Positions 48,206 to 61,757 of a stretch of DNA of 64,000 nt are shown in pieces (position 1 is the stretch's first letter; each line of letters begins with the position of its first letter). The notes beneath the pieces were generated by a model. That model saw only the letters and a list, made by a program, of their open reading frames with translations, was not told where the DNA came from and ran no database searches. Source of the DNA: Isoetes taiwanensis (Eukaryota; Streptophyta; Lycopodiopsida; Isoetales; Isoetaceae); assembly GCA_021234155.1 (NCBI GenBank), contig JAJEKV010000266.1, positions 248,001 to 312,000 of the forward strand. Reading direction: 5' to 3'. The position numbers and the translations under genes were made by a program.

Positions 48206-49088
48206 TGAACGCACATGTCATGGTCTTTGCATTGTTCCACTGTTGTCTTGGTATTTGATTATGTCACTTGAACCTCCTGGGGTCGGACTTCTAGGTTAAA
48301 TTGGCCTAGGTTGCTCCTCGCATGCTCATGTTCATCCGTGATTCTCTCTCGGGTTCTTGTGCTCGTGACACCGAGTAGTTCTCCCCGATCAAGATGCTAC
48401 GCCACCTGCGGACTCCATGGTAAGAGGTCCTCCGCCCGGGCGCGTGGGCTGGGAAGGGTATGCGATCCAGGTTCACCCCCACCAACTCCGCCAACGGGGC
48501 TCGAATGTGAGCTGGCCGGGCATTTCTCGCTAATGTGGCCCTGCATGTAGGTCATTTGAGCTTCCCATTGTCCCGGAGCTATGTGTCATGATGGTTTGGT
48601 ATTTTTGACTATGTCTTGCTTCTGATGTTCATGTTGATATTTCTTTGGATTATGTTGTCATTGTCTTAGCACTGTACTCACGTAGGATTTTTCGTCTGTG
48701 TTTATGCTTATCCGAGATTTTCGTAGTATTTCCATGCATGCAAAGGGCGGCCCGTGGATCCCCACTTAGTCACGAGGACTAACCCCAGTGAGTGTATGTG
48801 CAGTGAGGTAGCAAGCATAGACATGGAGCTTGGGAGCATGGTCGCGCTAGAAGATTCTGCGTAAAAATTGCATTTTATTATATTGTGTAGTGAATTCATA
48901 TTGTACTTGATGGATATTGAGTTTATAGAATTTGTCCATTGAATTTGAAGAATGAATGATCAATTATCTAAGGAAGATTCAATTCTTCACCACATTCAAC
49001 TGATTGTCACACCAACCTAGTAAGAGTTTTCGCAAGTTTTGACAAGATCCCGAGTTGCCTGGAGGGTCAACTCGGCAGGCTCGTCACA

Positions 49089-49414
49089 GTTTGGTATCAG
49101 AGCGTGTTGGATCTTTGGGAGTTGGCTTGTTTAGTTGTGGCATTGTGATGCTAATGGTTTTTCTCTTTCAGAGACATCTGTAGATGGCATCCTCAGAGGG
49201 AGGAGCAGTATCTAGAGGGGGTTAGCATATGAAGGTGATAAGCAAGAATTTCCCATGTAAGCATCAGAAGTAGCTTTCGACGATGTGGAGGTACAGTTTT
49301 CCTTGTATAGATTTGGTGTATATATGATCATGATAGTTCTAATGGATTCGCCAAGTGCTGCTAAGATCTGTGATCGACCCATGAGGACATGGGTTAATTT
49401 TTAGAAGGGGAGAC
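49089..49414 (+). other. Internal region of the LTR element (primer site to polypurine tract)
   Basis: 326 bp with a primer-binding site complementary to the initiator tRNA-Met 3' end (49092-49103) and a polypurine tract ending two bases before the 3' LTR. No open frame of note. It carries the cis signals for replication and little else. Confidence 0.85.
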
Positions 49415-52029
49415 TGTAACGGTCCTGGCCCCTTGGCAGTCTAATATACACATTTGTGTATGGTACGTATATGGGTTGTACTATATGTACTTGTGGCATG
49501 CATGCAGCATGGTCTCATGTAAACAAAGGGTTTATAAAATAAGCCAATGTTGGAAAGAGGGCTTTTGGCAAACGTGAGGCTTTTTGCAAGAGAAGGAGCG
49601 TGAAGGCAGAGAGGATGCCAGAGCTTGCCAGAGCTTGAAGAGACTGCATCAAATCTTTTTCTCAGGTGGGGTTTGTACTATGGATTCATCTGTGGTTGCA
49701 TATGCTGTTAATTGGTGCATGCTTTTGTCTTGTAAGAGCCTGGTAAGAGCCATACTCGGAGCTGCAACGATGTATTATTGTATGATTCATGGCACGTTTT
49801 AGCTTTGCCAGATGGATTTGATTGGAAGACGATGAGCTGCAACAAAGGGGTTTCGTCTGCAACAGGCCATCACGTCTGAAGCTATAATTCTTGGAAAATC
49901 CTTGGAAACCACCTGGAATAAGTCGTTTTGGATTGCAAAAGAGCTGAATCACTTGCCAAAGGGCCATTTTTGAGGAATTATGGGCTGCATCAACGGTTTT
50001 TATCTGCAATCAGATCGCCACAGCGGGAACTGGATCTATGGGAAGCACCTGGAAACGACCTGGAACAGGTCGATCTGGCATGCTAAGGAGCCGTTTTGAA
50101 GGAATCCAGCACCAAATTGGTTGAATAAGAGATCAGAACAGCTATTCTGCAATACCAGGAGGTGATCCAACTGCCTCGAAATAGACCAAAACTCAGTCGA
50201 ATCCAGTCAGAAATTAATGAGAAGGGCCGATTTGGGTTGGTTGCAGGCCGATTTGGCTGTGGCACTCCAGCACAAGAAGAATCGATGTCAGGAACAAAGG
50301 CTGGACCGGAAAAAGTCTACGTTGCCCTTTTGTTTGATTTCTTGCTTTTTGTTGAATCTATTTTGTTGTTTGTTTGGTTCATAATGTGTTGCTAAATTAA
50401 TAAAATATAAATAACCCAGAAGAAAGCATGGAAGGCTTAATGGATTTAGCACAGGCCCTCGGCTGAGAAGATCTAGGTGGAACTATAATAATTCTAGTTA
50501 AGACATGCAATGCTTTGAATGGGCGAAGATAACTAAGAGAACATATGTAGTTTGGGTCTAATAAATTAAGGATGTATAGGGCATGGTGCTTTTAGCCTTG
50601 GAGATGGGGCCTTTGTTGGAAAGTAACCCTGTACAGATACAGAGCGTCAACGGAACCTCGGCATCAAGGACAATTAAGTTCGATGTTAATTTGTATGGGG
50701 ACTTTGTAAGTATTGTATTGTAAATTAGAAGCTAAGGTAGTGGAATTTTAATATGAAATATTAAAATCCTTAGCTAGGTGGTTCAATGTAAATTTGGAAT
50801 GTTGGGATGGATTTATATGCAGAGATGTTGATATGAATTTGGTCAAGGGAACCATTGGAACCTTATGGGGACATCAATAATGTGGTGATGTCATGGGGAA
50901 GTGTTGGCCTTATCTTTTTGTCATTGGGAAATTAACTTGATATGGCTAATGGATTAAATTGATAGGAGTATATGGCATTCATTATGGGGGGAATTGCCTT
51001 AGTGCAAACTGTGGGTGTTGTGAAAAAGCTGCATATGAGATCTACTTCGATGTCATAGTAAGAATCATTGGATAAGCTGCTTCAACAGGTATGGGCAACA
51101 TCGCCAAGAGCAAGGTCTAGGCACATGTTTAATAATTGTCTAATGAACTTCACATGTCATGGTCTTTGCATTGTTCCACTGTTGTCTTGGTATTTGATTA
51201 TGTCTCTTGGAACCTCCGGGGTCGGGCTTCTAGGTTCGGTGGCCTAGGTTGCTCCGGCATGCTTATGTTCATCTGTGATTCTCTGTGGTTCTTGTGCTCT
51301 GTGACACCGGGCATAGTTCTCCTGGCAGGGATGCTATGTCACCTCTGTGACTCCATGGTAAGAGGTCCTCCAGCGCCAGACGTGGGCTGGGAAGGGTATG
51401 CGCATACGAGGTTCACCCCACCAACTCCGCCAACGGGGCTCGGAATGTGAGCTGGCCGGGCATTTCTCTGCTAACAGGGCCTGGATGTAGGCTGGCTGAG
51501 CTTCCCATTGTCCCGGAGCTATGTGTCATGATGGTTTGGTATTTTTTGACTATGTCTTGCTTCTGATGTTCATGTTGATATTTCCTTGGATTATGTTGTC
51601 ATTGTCTTAGCACCGCACTCTCAATTAGGATTTTCCGTCTGTGTTTATGCTTATCCGAGATTTCCAGAGTATTTCCATGCATGCAGTGGCAGCCAGGGAT
51701 CCCCACTTAGTCACGAGGACTAACCCCAGTGAGTGCATGTGCAGTGAGGTAGCAAGCATAGACATGGAGCTTGGGAGCATGGTCGCGCTAGAAGATTCTG
51801 CGTAAAAATTGCATTTTATTATATTGTGTAGTGAATTCATATTGTACTTGATGGATATTGAGTTTATAGAATTTGTCCATTGAATTTGAAGAATGAATGA
51901 TCAATTATCTAAGGAAGATTCAATTCTTCACCAGATTCAACTGATTGTCACACCAACCTAGTAAGAGTTTTCGCAAGTTTTGACAAGATCCCGAGTTGCC
52001 TGGAGGGTCAACTCGGCAGGCTCGTCACA
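49415..52029 (+). repeat. 3' LTR
   Basis: 2615 bp from TGTAACGGTCCTGG to GGCTCGTCACA. Frames inside (for example minus 51840-51625, shared with 48899-48708) are repeated LTR sequence and not genes. Confidence 0.9.
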
Positions 52030-52034
52030 ACATG

Positions 52035-54089
52035 ACTTTGAACTATGATTTAAGCCACTTCACCCTCCTGTCATGGAGGGCAACCCTCAGTGCGCAGCAC
52101 CTTGTTTCATTTCTTCACTTGGTGTATTTCGTTGGTTTAGTACTGTGGCACATCTCCTTTCCCACCTTTCACCATATTGTTCATTTGTTCACATTATGTT
52201 TTGTTATTTTTGGGACTGGCACTCTTTACTTGTCTTATCTCTGTCTCGTTTATTGCATTATTCTATTTACCTTTGTTATCTTGTTACTTCATTTTTGTCA
52301 CTTGATGAACTATATTGTTCTGGCATTTTGGACCTCCTTAATTGCTCCTCTTACCTCGTTCTTCCATTTGCTTCATGTCCCCCTTTAGTTCCTTATATAT
52401 GCATTTTGTTTCATTAGTTGCATTGATCATTGTAGACCCGTTTCCTCTGTTGACTTCTACCTTTTATATTTATCTCCTTACTATTTCATCTTTGCATTGA
52501 ATCTTATAGACTTGTGTCGTCCTTTGGGTTTCATTTCTTATGTCCTTTGGGTTTCATTTCTTATGTTCATTTGGTTTCTTGTTTGTCCAAATCTTGCCTT
52601 GTTGACCCATAGTTGTTTTACCATAATCCTTCAATCCTATTATATGTGCTTCCTCTTTCCATGACTTTTGTGTCCTTTTGGGCTTTTAGACTCCCTACCT
52701 AATTCATGTTGGCCGTTTTGTTTTTCATCTTGACCTTTGTTGCTGCCTTGCATTCGGGTCCTCCTATCCCATTGACCCCTCTTTCTGGTGGTTGGATGTT
52801 AAGATTTTAATGCTTTTGATTACACCATTTATCCCCTTGAATCTATTTGTCCTAGTTCATTTTGCTTATCCTTGACTCACTGGAACCTCTTTTCCCCATT
52901 GGATAATATTTTGTTTGTTCTTTTTTGCCTAGCTTGTTCCATTTGCTCCCCCTATGTTGCTTTATCCAAGGTTGTCATTGACTCCATTATTCTTGATTGC
53001 CATATGGACCATTTGCTCCCTCATTTTTTAGTTTGTTCATTTGTTTCATTGGCCTAAATGTACTCTTGTTGTTTGGCTTTCCCTGCTGCTTTTGTTGATA
53101 TGTGATGTGTTGGACACCATTATCTTCTACGTGCTCCACTTGTCGAGTTATTCATTAGTCCCATCTGCTCTATTGGCACTTCTGTTATGCCTTTGTTCAT
53201 ATTGTTCCTTTAGCCTCCTTTTGATGCCTCGTTAGCCATTTTTGGTGTTGCATTTATCCTTTTGGCCTATGAGTTATAGGTTGGGGATATTGGTTCGGGA
53301 GCTTGTACCTATATGGTTTTCTACATGCCAGCACTATATTATATTTTTATCTTTTATGCTTGACTACATCATTCCTTCTTATTACCTCGGTAACCCTTAA
53401 GATTTTTTGCTCCAGTTTGACTTGTTTGCCACGTTTCATCCAAGTTCTTTTTGTCATTTTTTTTTTATATTTGTCCCCATGACTCCCTATTGCTTTAGCA
53501 TTTTTTCGTTTTTTTTTTTTCTAAATTCTCATATCCCACTTATTTCATGGTTCTACCTCGGTATTCATTTTGTTCAGGGTGTATTCATTCTTTTTCTCTT
53601 TTTCCCTCCTATTGTTCGTTCCTTTCCTCTTTTCCATGTTGTTTCGTTTTGTCCTCTCTTTTGTTTGTACGCTTAGCCTCTTTGCTTCGTTTTAGTTCTT
53701 CCGTTCCTTATTTGTCCCATCTCCCTCACCTCTTGTTTCCCTCGAGTCTTTTTGCCCTTGGCTCTGATTATCCCTTACTCCATCAGCCTTTTGTTTTGTC
53801 CCATTTGTCTGATCTATTCTAACGATTCTATTTTGCCATTTCTTCCCGTCATTTCGCTTTGTCCCTTTTCTCCCATCAGCCGAGTTTTCTCTATTTCTTT
53901 TTAGGGAGATTCCTCTTCTATCAGCCACTTGATTGTGTCATAAAACCCATCCTGGGAATGCCACAGTTCTATACCGACATTCCTTGGATGGGGACGTTTC
54001 TCCTTACAGCTCCTATTTATTCTGCCTCCATTTCTTCTTCCTGAGCATACTCCGGGATGAGATGCTTCAAGAAGACATGGCAGAGATGC
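52035..54089. repeat. Pyrimidine-rich region containing repeat copy B
   Basis: From 52.1 to 53.9 kb the plus strand is strongly T/C-rich with many TTGTTC and CCTTT words. 52982-53349 is the uninterrupted homologue of 22711-23077 and runs straight through the point where the other copy carries the Helitron. No gene is recognised; plus-strand frames are low-complexity hydrophobic. Confidence 0.6.
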
Positions 54090-55415
54090 AAGAAGATGTG
54101 GACCGCCTATATAATGACCAATGTGTTATCTTTGACTGTGTGATCGATGAACACGTGATGTTGGAAAAAAGAAAGGTGTTTTTTGTTCAAGATGTAGGCA
54201 GCTTGGGAAAAAGTTTCTTTTTTAATACTATGTTGTCCTATATTCGTGCCAAAGTCATCATTGCACTTGTTGTTGCTTCTTTAGGATTTGCTTCCACTTT
54301 ATTGAAGGGGAAGCGCACTGCACATTAAAGGTTTAAGAAACATCATCTTGCAATATTCCAAAGCAGTACGAGCTGGAAAGATAGATAAGAGCGACTCACA
54401 TGATTATATGGATGAGGCCCTAATGATGCATAAACATATTTATGAAGCACTGGGTAGAACGCTTTGTGACGTGATGTCGTGTGATAATTATTTGGGGGAC
54501 TCATTATTCTTTTGGGAGGAGAGTTTTGCCAGGTTCCACGAGAAAATCGACTCTTATATATGGGATCATGTTGAGGAATATAAGCTCAACATAAATATGC
54601 AAGTAATGAACAATATGGGAGGAGATGTGGAAGAGAAAAAAGAGTTTGCTGACCTGGAGATGGACTTTAAACCACATTTTCCAACATTGCATCGGCTGTA
54701 ATACATCTTCCGGAAGAGATTTGTGTCACGTTTCAGGACTTAAATGACTTGCTAGACATGGCATTCCCTGATATTTTAGTGAATTATAGAAGTATGTGTT
54801 ATTTGCATAGGATAATCCTTACGCCACTAAATGAGGATGTAGACAAAGTAAACTGGAGGATGACAGAGTAGTTGCCTGATGCACCTATCAACTATTACAG
54901 TGTCGATCGAGTTGTTGATGAGAATGACGATGCAGGGGTCTATCCTACTGAATTTTTGGATGCACAAATTTCAAGTGGAATGCCTCCACATCATTTGACA
55001 TTGAAGGTTGACATGATTGTCATGTTATTGAGGTTTGTTTCTACACGTAAGAGACTATACAATGGCACTGGCCTCATTATACGTGCGTTCGGAAGAATGT
55101 GCTATAGACGTTAGGATTGTCACTGGAAAGAATATCAGAAATAGAGTGATCATATTTCGAATTCAATTGGTGCCTAATAATGCAGAACTCCCATTCCAGT
55201 TTGAGCATATGCAAATCCCGTCGCGTCCAACTTTTGGTATGATAATCAACAAGCCCTAGGGCCAAACAACGCAAATGATTGGTTTGTATTTGCCAAGTCT
55301 AGTATTCAGTCACAAACAACTCTATGTGGCACTCTCAAGAACTCAAGAAATTCAAGGCATAGAGGTACTTATTCTATCGAAGGATGGAGATGCTTCCAAA
55401 GATGTCGATAGATGA
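54090..55415 (+). pseudogene. Helitron PIF1-like helicase, C-terminal half, decayed
   Basis: Remnant of the helicase half of a Helitron Rep-Hel protein, which unwinds DNA in rolling-circle transposition. In order: LYNDQCVIFDCVID; a ruined Walker A (GSLGKS where the family has GTGKT); KGKRTAH; HKHIYEALGRTLCDVM; SYIWDHVEEYKLNINMQV; a further block with ILTPLNEDVDKVN; YYSVDRVVDENDDAGVYPTE, PPHHLTLKVDMIVMLLR; and VRIVTGKN...VPNNAELPFQFE. The last block reads GLYLPSLVFSHKQLYVALSR. At least three frameshifts or stops separate these, including a TAG replacing the Ser codon of the usual INKSQGQT. No Rep domain is seen upstream. The helicase order is unmistakable despite the decay. Confidence 0.85.
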
Positions 55416-57280
55416 AGATATACAACAAATATTGTATAGAAAGAACTCTTCCAAGTGTGAGTCTAAGACTTATATTGAAGAACCTTTACTTCTAATTTCT
55501 CTTTATTCTTATTGATTTCTTCGACTTTCTTTCTCTGGCTTACTTAGTTCTTTATCCATATAGATGGTGCGTATTTTGGTCTTGGTCACCATGTCACCAA
55601 ATGTCTAAAGAGTGACAAGAATTATCACATCTCCAGTGTTACTTTTGTAATACGCGCTCTTAGGTCATGGTATTGTTGGAAACGAAAATGCCACGCTCAG
55701 CATGGGGTTAAGGAGCATGCTAATGTGCAAATGTGGAAATTGAAAAGCTAGTTGCAAAGGTCAAAAAAATATTTTATACCGATGAGGTCACCAAGTTGGA
55801 GCATTGCATCCAACTAATTGATGACTTCCTAGTTATTGAAGTCTACCCAAGGGAATGTTGTCTACGTGGATGTGCTCTAGGAGAGGTAGGTGGAGGATGG
55901 AATATGTGTATCTACATATTGGGTAATATAGTGCTTTGAGTAACATCTAATTGTTTGCCTCTTTTATGAGATGGCAAACAACATTGTGCACTGACTAATT
56001 AGCATTTTAATAGCAAAAGAACTTACATGTGTTGGAACATGTATTGTTTTCTCTACTGAAATCCATGATGCATAGTTAATACATTGATGATACTATCATT
56101 AGACAAATTTCAATAACAAAAATAATTACAAAAGCAAATAATATTCATTCTTGTCAGTATCTACATGTGCTGTTGTTGGAAATTGCAGGACTTATGCATG
56201 ACAATGCCGGTCGCACGTTTACTAGTTTGGAATAATATTTTAATTGCTCTTAGGTACTGGTCGATCGTGAACCCTCTTATTTGAGTCAACCAATTCATCA
56301 AATGATATCGTCCTAGAATTAAATTGGGCTCCAGAATTGAAGTGAGGGTTTGCAAAATTGTCAAAAATTGTATGCACATTCTTCTTCAAGAAATTAATTA
56401 AAGAGCCTAAGTCCTCAATATAATTTCTAGCACTAACAAATATCTTGGCAAGCCACGCGTATCTGTATTTGAAATGGCAGTGTTTGAGCTTAGAGAAGTG
56501 AATAGAAAAGCCATGATTGACAAACAATATGTTGGACCCATGCGAATCAACGTAGTCATAGTAAATCCTATAATGGTAATTCAAAAAGCTAGGCAATATG
56601 AGAAGGCATCCAACAAAGTAACAATTGTGAAATTAAAATTGATTCCTCACCCGACAAGTAAGAAAGTGGGAATTACACATATCCAAACTCCTTCCTCTTC
56701 TATGAATTTGGAATTGGAGTCATAATATCTAGTAATGCTACCGGAGCACTACTCTAGACAAGTACCATGGCACATGTGTCTCTTTAATCAAGTATTGGGT
56801 GCATGCTATATGATTGCGAGGACTACTTGCGTGGACTACTTGCATGGCTTCTGAGTTGAGCACATGCATGTACCATATGGATAGGAATACACACTGTGAG
56901 TGACGGATGGATGGAGTTCTTTAGTTTGCATGTACTATAAATAGAAATACAAGAAATTTATCGTGGTGGCCAAGCCGCCGCGAACATTTCTTTAGTCCTA
57001 ACCCTGTAAAGTTGGCCCGAGTCTATGTTCTAGTTTTGTATAGCAATGGATTTATTATAGTCCGCATTGGGACGTAGTTGATCATGATACTTATCACAAT
57101 CTTGTTACAAAGATCACACATGTCAAGAGGAGACTTTTCCTTAAGTACTATTAGGTGCATATTTTTCTATCATGTAATATTCGTCCTTTCAATCAAGCCT
57201 TTCATCAAAATCAAGCGTCGGAACAAACAGGTGAGAAGTAACAAGAATTAGGTAATGAACTCGCCGAGTATTATTTTTTG
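55416..57280. other. Region after the Helitron helicase, no gene recognised
   Basis: AT-rich. A minus frame at 56596-56240 (118 codons) and a plus frame at 55733-55939 are unassigned. A Helitron 3' hairpin was looked for here and not found. Confidence 0.35.
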
Positions 57281-60200
57281 CTGTGAGCTTACAATACACT
57301 CATTAGAAGTCTGCTCAATAGTTTTGCCTTCCAAATACACCTGAATTTAGTATGTTGATAAGGCCTATGATGCGAATGTGGAATAATCCTGGTAGGCAAG
57401 CCAAGGTTGCAAGCGAAATGATTTTGAACACGAATGCTGTTAACGAGCGACATGCGGAGCACATTTGCAGACATTAAAATTGCAAATTGTAGAGTACTTT
57501 TAGTAGACCCAAGGTCCAAGGTTGCAACCAGAATGAGTGTTCTCACAGTGTTCTAATATGTGAGCACAATATTGAAGACTTTTAGTAGTTAAACTGCCAA
57601 TTGTTGAGTTGGGAACTGAGAAATAGTTGAAAAAGTCCTTATATGTCATTTTAAGCACCAAATATAAAGTGCTTGAGTGTATACCCCAATGTTTGAATTG
57701 CACAAAATCATCTGATGAAACTTCGAGTCTCTATCTAAGAGTTAAAATTTCAAAGTTGAAATATAAATCGGTCTCAAAGTATGGTTGTTGCCCCATGTTG
57801 TTTACTTTGCATCGACCTCGGTTGAGGTGCAGAAATCTAATAGCTAGTATGTTCTATTATTTCGTTTGGTATTTGGGGAGGGTATCTCTCGCATGGTTGG
57901 GCCTAGATTTGGCGGCTGTATTGTATTGCAAATCGTATTTTGAGGGTATTTTTGCAGCGGTTTGAGCTGCTTATTGCCGTATATGCGAATTTGGATTTGT
58001 GGTTTCATGGTGTCAATCTAGAAAGAAATTTTGGCATCCGTTGGTCGGGGAGGCATGTCCTGGGCTTGAGGCGCAGAGGAGAAAGGACGCAGAGGAGGGG
58101 CTTGAGGCCGATTCTCGCTTTGAGGTTTTGAAGAGGCGCTTAGAGAATCCGGTCTCGCTTTTGGGGCAGAGACGCAACTTGGCCCCCGGGTTAGGATGCC
58201 TTCACCTTTTTTTTTTTCCTTTCTTCTAACCATGTGGTTTGGGAGTCGCCGGTACGGATTTGAGGGCGGCCGCATTTGAGCCGAGAATCATGCGCAAAGT
58301 GCAATGCATTCACTTTTGATCAGCGTTAAAATTTAAGGGCTTTTGCTCAGCGTTAAAATTTAAGGGCCTCGGTCTTTAGTTGCCGCTCTTTCAGACCTCC
58401 GCTCTAAGTCGAAAGTAGGGGGGAGGGTGAGGCAAAGAGGTGTAAGGGATGGTTGATTGCCGCAGTGTGGTTGATTCCGGTAGGGTGTGAGCGTGTGAGC
58501 GCCGCCAAAAAGGGGCGTGCCTAAGCAGTCTGGCTGGGCACAGGCTGCCTTGGTTTTTTTTCTTTTCTCGTTTTTCCTTCTAACCGTGCATTGGTTTTGG
58601 ACCATTGGAAGTGGCAGGCGTTTTAGTGGTGAGAAATTTAATGGTCGTTGATTTTGCATAGAGCACAGAATATTCGAGCATCCAATGGCCAGAAATCAAG
58701 GATAGAAAAAATCCCGATAAAGAACGAATAATAACATGTTGCCTTAGGGCAAATTAAAATGATATCTAATGGGCGTAGAAATAATTTAGCTTTTAAGGAT
58801 TTAAATATCATACAGTAAAAGTGTGAGCACCCGATAAGCGGGTGGCTTGTTCATCACACGATTTAGGGAGGAAAACATGCTGGAACGTAGTGTGTCTTGC
58901 CGATTTGGCAGCCTGCTTTGATTGACGCCTCGTCACTGCCACGTGGTCAGGTGAATCCGATACAGGAAGGCGGTCGTACAAATTCCTTCTGTTCATCCAA
59001 GGTTTTTGAATCAAAAGATACCTCATCAGATTTGTCTATTTTCCCAGCAAGCAATAGAGGTTTTTTCCAACAATTAGTCCCTTCTGACACAGCTTTGTCT
59101 CCAAGCTTCTTAGATCGCAGATTTATAGGCCCACCGGAATTTTTCCTAAACCTTCAAACCATCTTCTTTATTTAATTTCATTGTTGCCTCGTCAGAAGCA
59201 ACTCCCTTGCTTGCCGAGAAAGGCAATCGTCAATCAGAAATAAATACTTTTTGTCTCGCCCTATTTTTGAATTTCACAGTAAAGTTTACAGAAGAACAAA
59301 ACGAAACACTGAAATATTTTGCCTATTGCTAGATGTCTGAAACCCAAGTGGTGAAGAACGCGGCTTTGGTGCATATGCTCTGCCACATTTGTTGAGCCAG
59401 CTCCAATCATGCTGAATACTGTATTCAAAGAAGCAGAGCGGATTTTATCCCTAAACCCGACTTGCAGCAGAGCCCCAAATCACAGAGCAAGTTATCCCAT
59501 CTCCTTTGTAGCATGGCACTATTATATGGCTACAACTAGTTGCAGACTTCCTCAATGATCTTCTTTGAAGTTATAAAAACAGAGTGTTTCAAACTGGTGG
59601 CACCTCACATCATTTTTGTAGAATGCTTTATTTTGTACACTGTCTGGCATTTCAAGAATGGCTCATCAAGCTGAATTTGCGGCTACCAGACCCGATTTTG
59701 TGGTTTTTAAGGTGTAGGCACATCATGCAAGCTGTAATAGCATGGCAAATAGCAAGCAAACTAGAGTTTAGAGACCGATTTTGAGGCCCATCAAGAAAAA
59801 ACAGGCTTCAAATGTCTGATTTGATGCCTCTAAGGCCCGATTTGTGGCAAGTACACCTGATTTACTGCTTTCTAAACTGTGGGCGCATCCTGCAACTGTA
59901 ATAGAATAATAAATAGCATTCTGGGAAGCTTTTCCTCATAGTTTTGTTGATTCTGCAGCGTTTTTGAAGCGGCCCATTAGTGTGGGTTCTTCTCCTCGCC
60001 ATTCTCCAGCTCCAGCTTCTTCAAATCCGGTGCCGGCTGCTGTGCCCACATCTTCTTCTGCTTCAATGCCATAAATGCCTAATCTGCCATAAATGTCTAA
60101 ATCGCAACGTGTGCCACTGTAATTTTTAAGGAAGAAATTACACTCGAACAGAAAAATGAAACTGCTTTACTATAGGAAGGATATACGCTGTTGAAGAAAG

Positions 60201-61757
60201 TGTTGGCTCAAGTGTTATTGATCAAGTGTTAATATTTTTTAAGGACCATTGGATCCCAGCATGAAGGTGTGAATATGCCAAATCAGGGGCAAGGGCTTCT
60301 ACACCTCACACCTCCGCATAGCAGGACGCTCCCCATATGCCACATGTACGTATGGAAATACGAAACATATAAAAAGGAATACCAACTAAGGTGTCGACAT
60401 GAAAACTTTATTTCCCTATCAAACATTCACAGATCAGCGAGCAGGCCCCAATGCAAGTGTTGTGGCCGTACGTAAGCTAATGAATTCGATTACGAAATGG
60501 TGATCACAAAAACACAATTGCACAAAAAGGATGCTCCATATGTTACAACAGCAAGCAGGTAATGTCGTTTACAAGCAACTGTAGCACTCATGTCACTATC
60601 CACAAATACACAACTACAACACAATAAGAAGGCTGCACCTCTGCGCGCTCTGTAATAGCCAGCATACAGCAAGCAGATGGCAACAATAACATAAAGGAGC
60701 AAGACCACGCTCAGGCCATGGCAAAGCTTGTTCCTACAACTCCCAAAAACTCCAAGCACATGCAACACGGAGAGAAGAAATGCACAGAGCAACAAAAGTA
60801 TGTTACAAGTAGAAGGAACAAAGGGCCCAGCTCATCTTCCCCAGCCATCCAGAAATACAAAAGAATGATCGCAGAATAGGTTGCCATCAAACTAGAGGGC
60901 AGTTGTATATCTCCAATTCTCCTCGGCCCTCCATCAACCATGTCTCTACCCACAGTGTGGCAATTGGCACCAGTGCTCCACAACCAGCATATTTCTCAAG
61001 CAAGCTCATTGATACCACAAAAGATTGCTGTGTCTGTACCGTCTCCAGCACAGAGAAAAGAGACTCCGAAAGAAATCGGCCAACCATCAAACAATAAAAA
61101 AGCAAAACCGAGGAACCTTCCAGCAACCCACATGCTACAAAACTAGATCAAACACATACTCCCTCTTGAATATGCACATGAACCTCTTCACATCCGACGG
61201 AGACAGAATGCAGCAGTCAGACATGGGCATTCCCATCTCAGGGTTCCTGCCACCAATTACCTGATGGCCCCTTCCACAGATGACCTACACCTTCCAAGAT
61301 AACATATAACCGGGCTCTTCCCAAGACAAATGTAAGCTGCAAGGACAACACCACACACCTGCTTTTAGCAGCCCCCCGTGAAGAGGGAAATTGCCCTATG
61401 CAGCCATATACAGCTGTGAGAAAAAATGACTATGAACTTCAACCATAGGAAAAAACAAGAAAACGTCCCCGCACCCCCAACCTTTGGCCAAATCTAGGAA
61501 ACTAGTCTTTTCGGGGATGTATTAAGATAGAGAGTGTTCTTTAGTTTTTGAAGATAGTTAGATAGAGAGTGTTCTTCAGTTTAGACTATAATCATAAAAA
61601 ACAAAAGCAAGCCAAAAAAAAAAAACCATGGTGATTCTCGTCCACACAATTAAGACAATACATATACATTTGATACGTGGGATGGCATGCACGGACATAT
61701 TTGCATGCAAGCCCAGAATAAATAGCGCATAGGTAGGAATGGCCAAACAGGGGGCCA
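57281..61757. other. Upstream region of the carboxypeptidase gene, no second gene established
   Basis: 58.0-58.65 kb is GC-richer and has a 25 bp tandem copy of TCAGCGTTAAAATTTAAGGG near 58318-58368. 59.69-59.92 kb holds two diverged copies of an approximately 80 bp stretch (CCCGATTTTGTGG / CTGTAATAG). Minus frames at 60795-60490, 60983-60711 and 61126-60887 are hydrophobic and may be membrane-protein exons or chance. GATAGAGAGTGTTCTT is repeated at 61527 and 61562. A weak TATA-like AATAAATAGC lies at 61716-61725, about 33 bp before the carboxypeptidase ATG. Confidence 0.35.

Larger units (their letters stand above)
42732..49088 (+). repeat. 5' LTR (mosaic, with insertions)
   Basis: 42732-42930 is almost identical to the start of the 3' LTR and 48206-49088 is close to its end. 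In between, 42931-43702 is foreign, LTR homology restarts at 43703 in a more diverged version, and 45543-48201 is a nested DNA transposon. Confidence 0.8.
42727..52034 (+). mobile_element. LTR retrotransposon lacking gag-pol, with target duplication ACATG
   Basis: The element runs 42732-52029, begins TGTAACGG and ends CTCGTCACA. It is flanked on both sides by the perfect 5 bp duplication ACATG (42727-42731 and 52030-52034). The 5' LTR is 42732-49088, enlarged by insertions. A primer-binding site TGGTATCAGAGC lies at 49092-49103 and a polypurine tract AGAAGGGGAGA at 49403-49413. The 3' LTR is 49415-52029 (2615 bp). Only 326 bp lie between the LTRs and no gag or pol is encoded. The initiator-tRNA-Met primer site, the TGTAACG start and the long LTRs suggest a Ty3/gypsy Tekay/Del-like parent (inferred). 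It must have been mobilised in trans. Confidence 0.9.

Noticed and set aside
48306-48899. ORFs shared between 48.3-48.9 kb and 51.2-51.8 kb as duplicated genes
   Set aside because: Both lie in the two LTRs of the same retrotransposon and are repeated for that reason.
52035-53900. Plus-strand hydrophobic ORFs of up to 130 codons
   Set aside because: The strand is T/C-rich, which forces Phe/Leu/Ser-rich frames; no motif is present.
57289-57703. Pentatricopeptide-like repeats on the minus strand
   Set aside because: Some internal repetition of phrases is visible, but no 35-residue helical repeat pattern could be aligned.
60490-61126. Spliced membrane-protein gene on the minus strand
   Set aside because: Hydrophobic frames exist, but they overlap in different frames and I could not place splice sites joining them.
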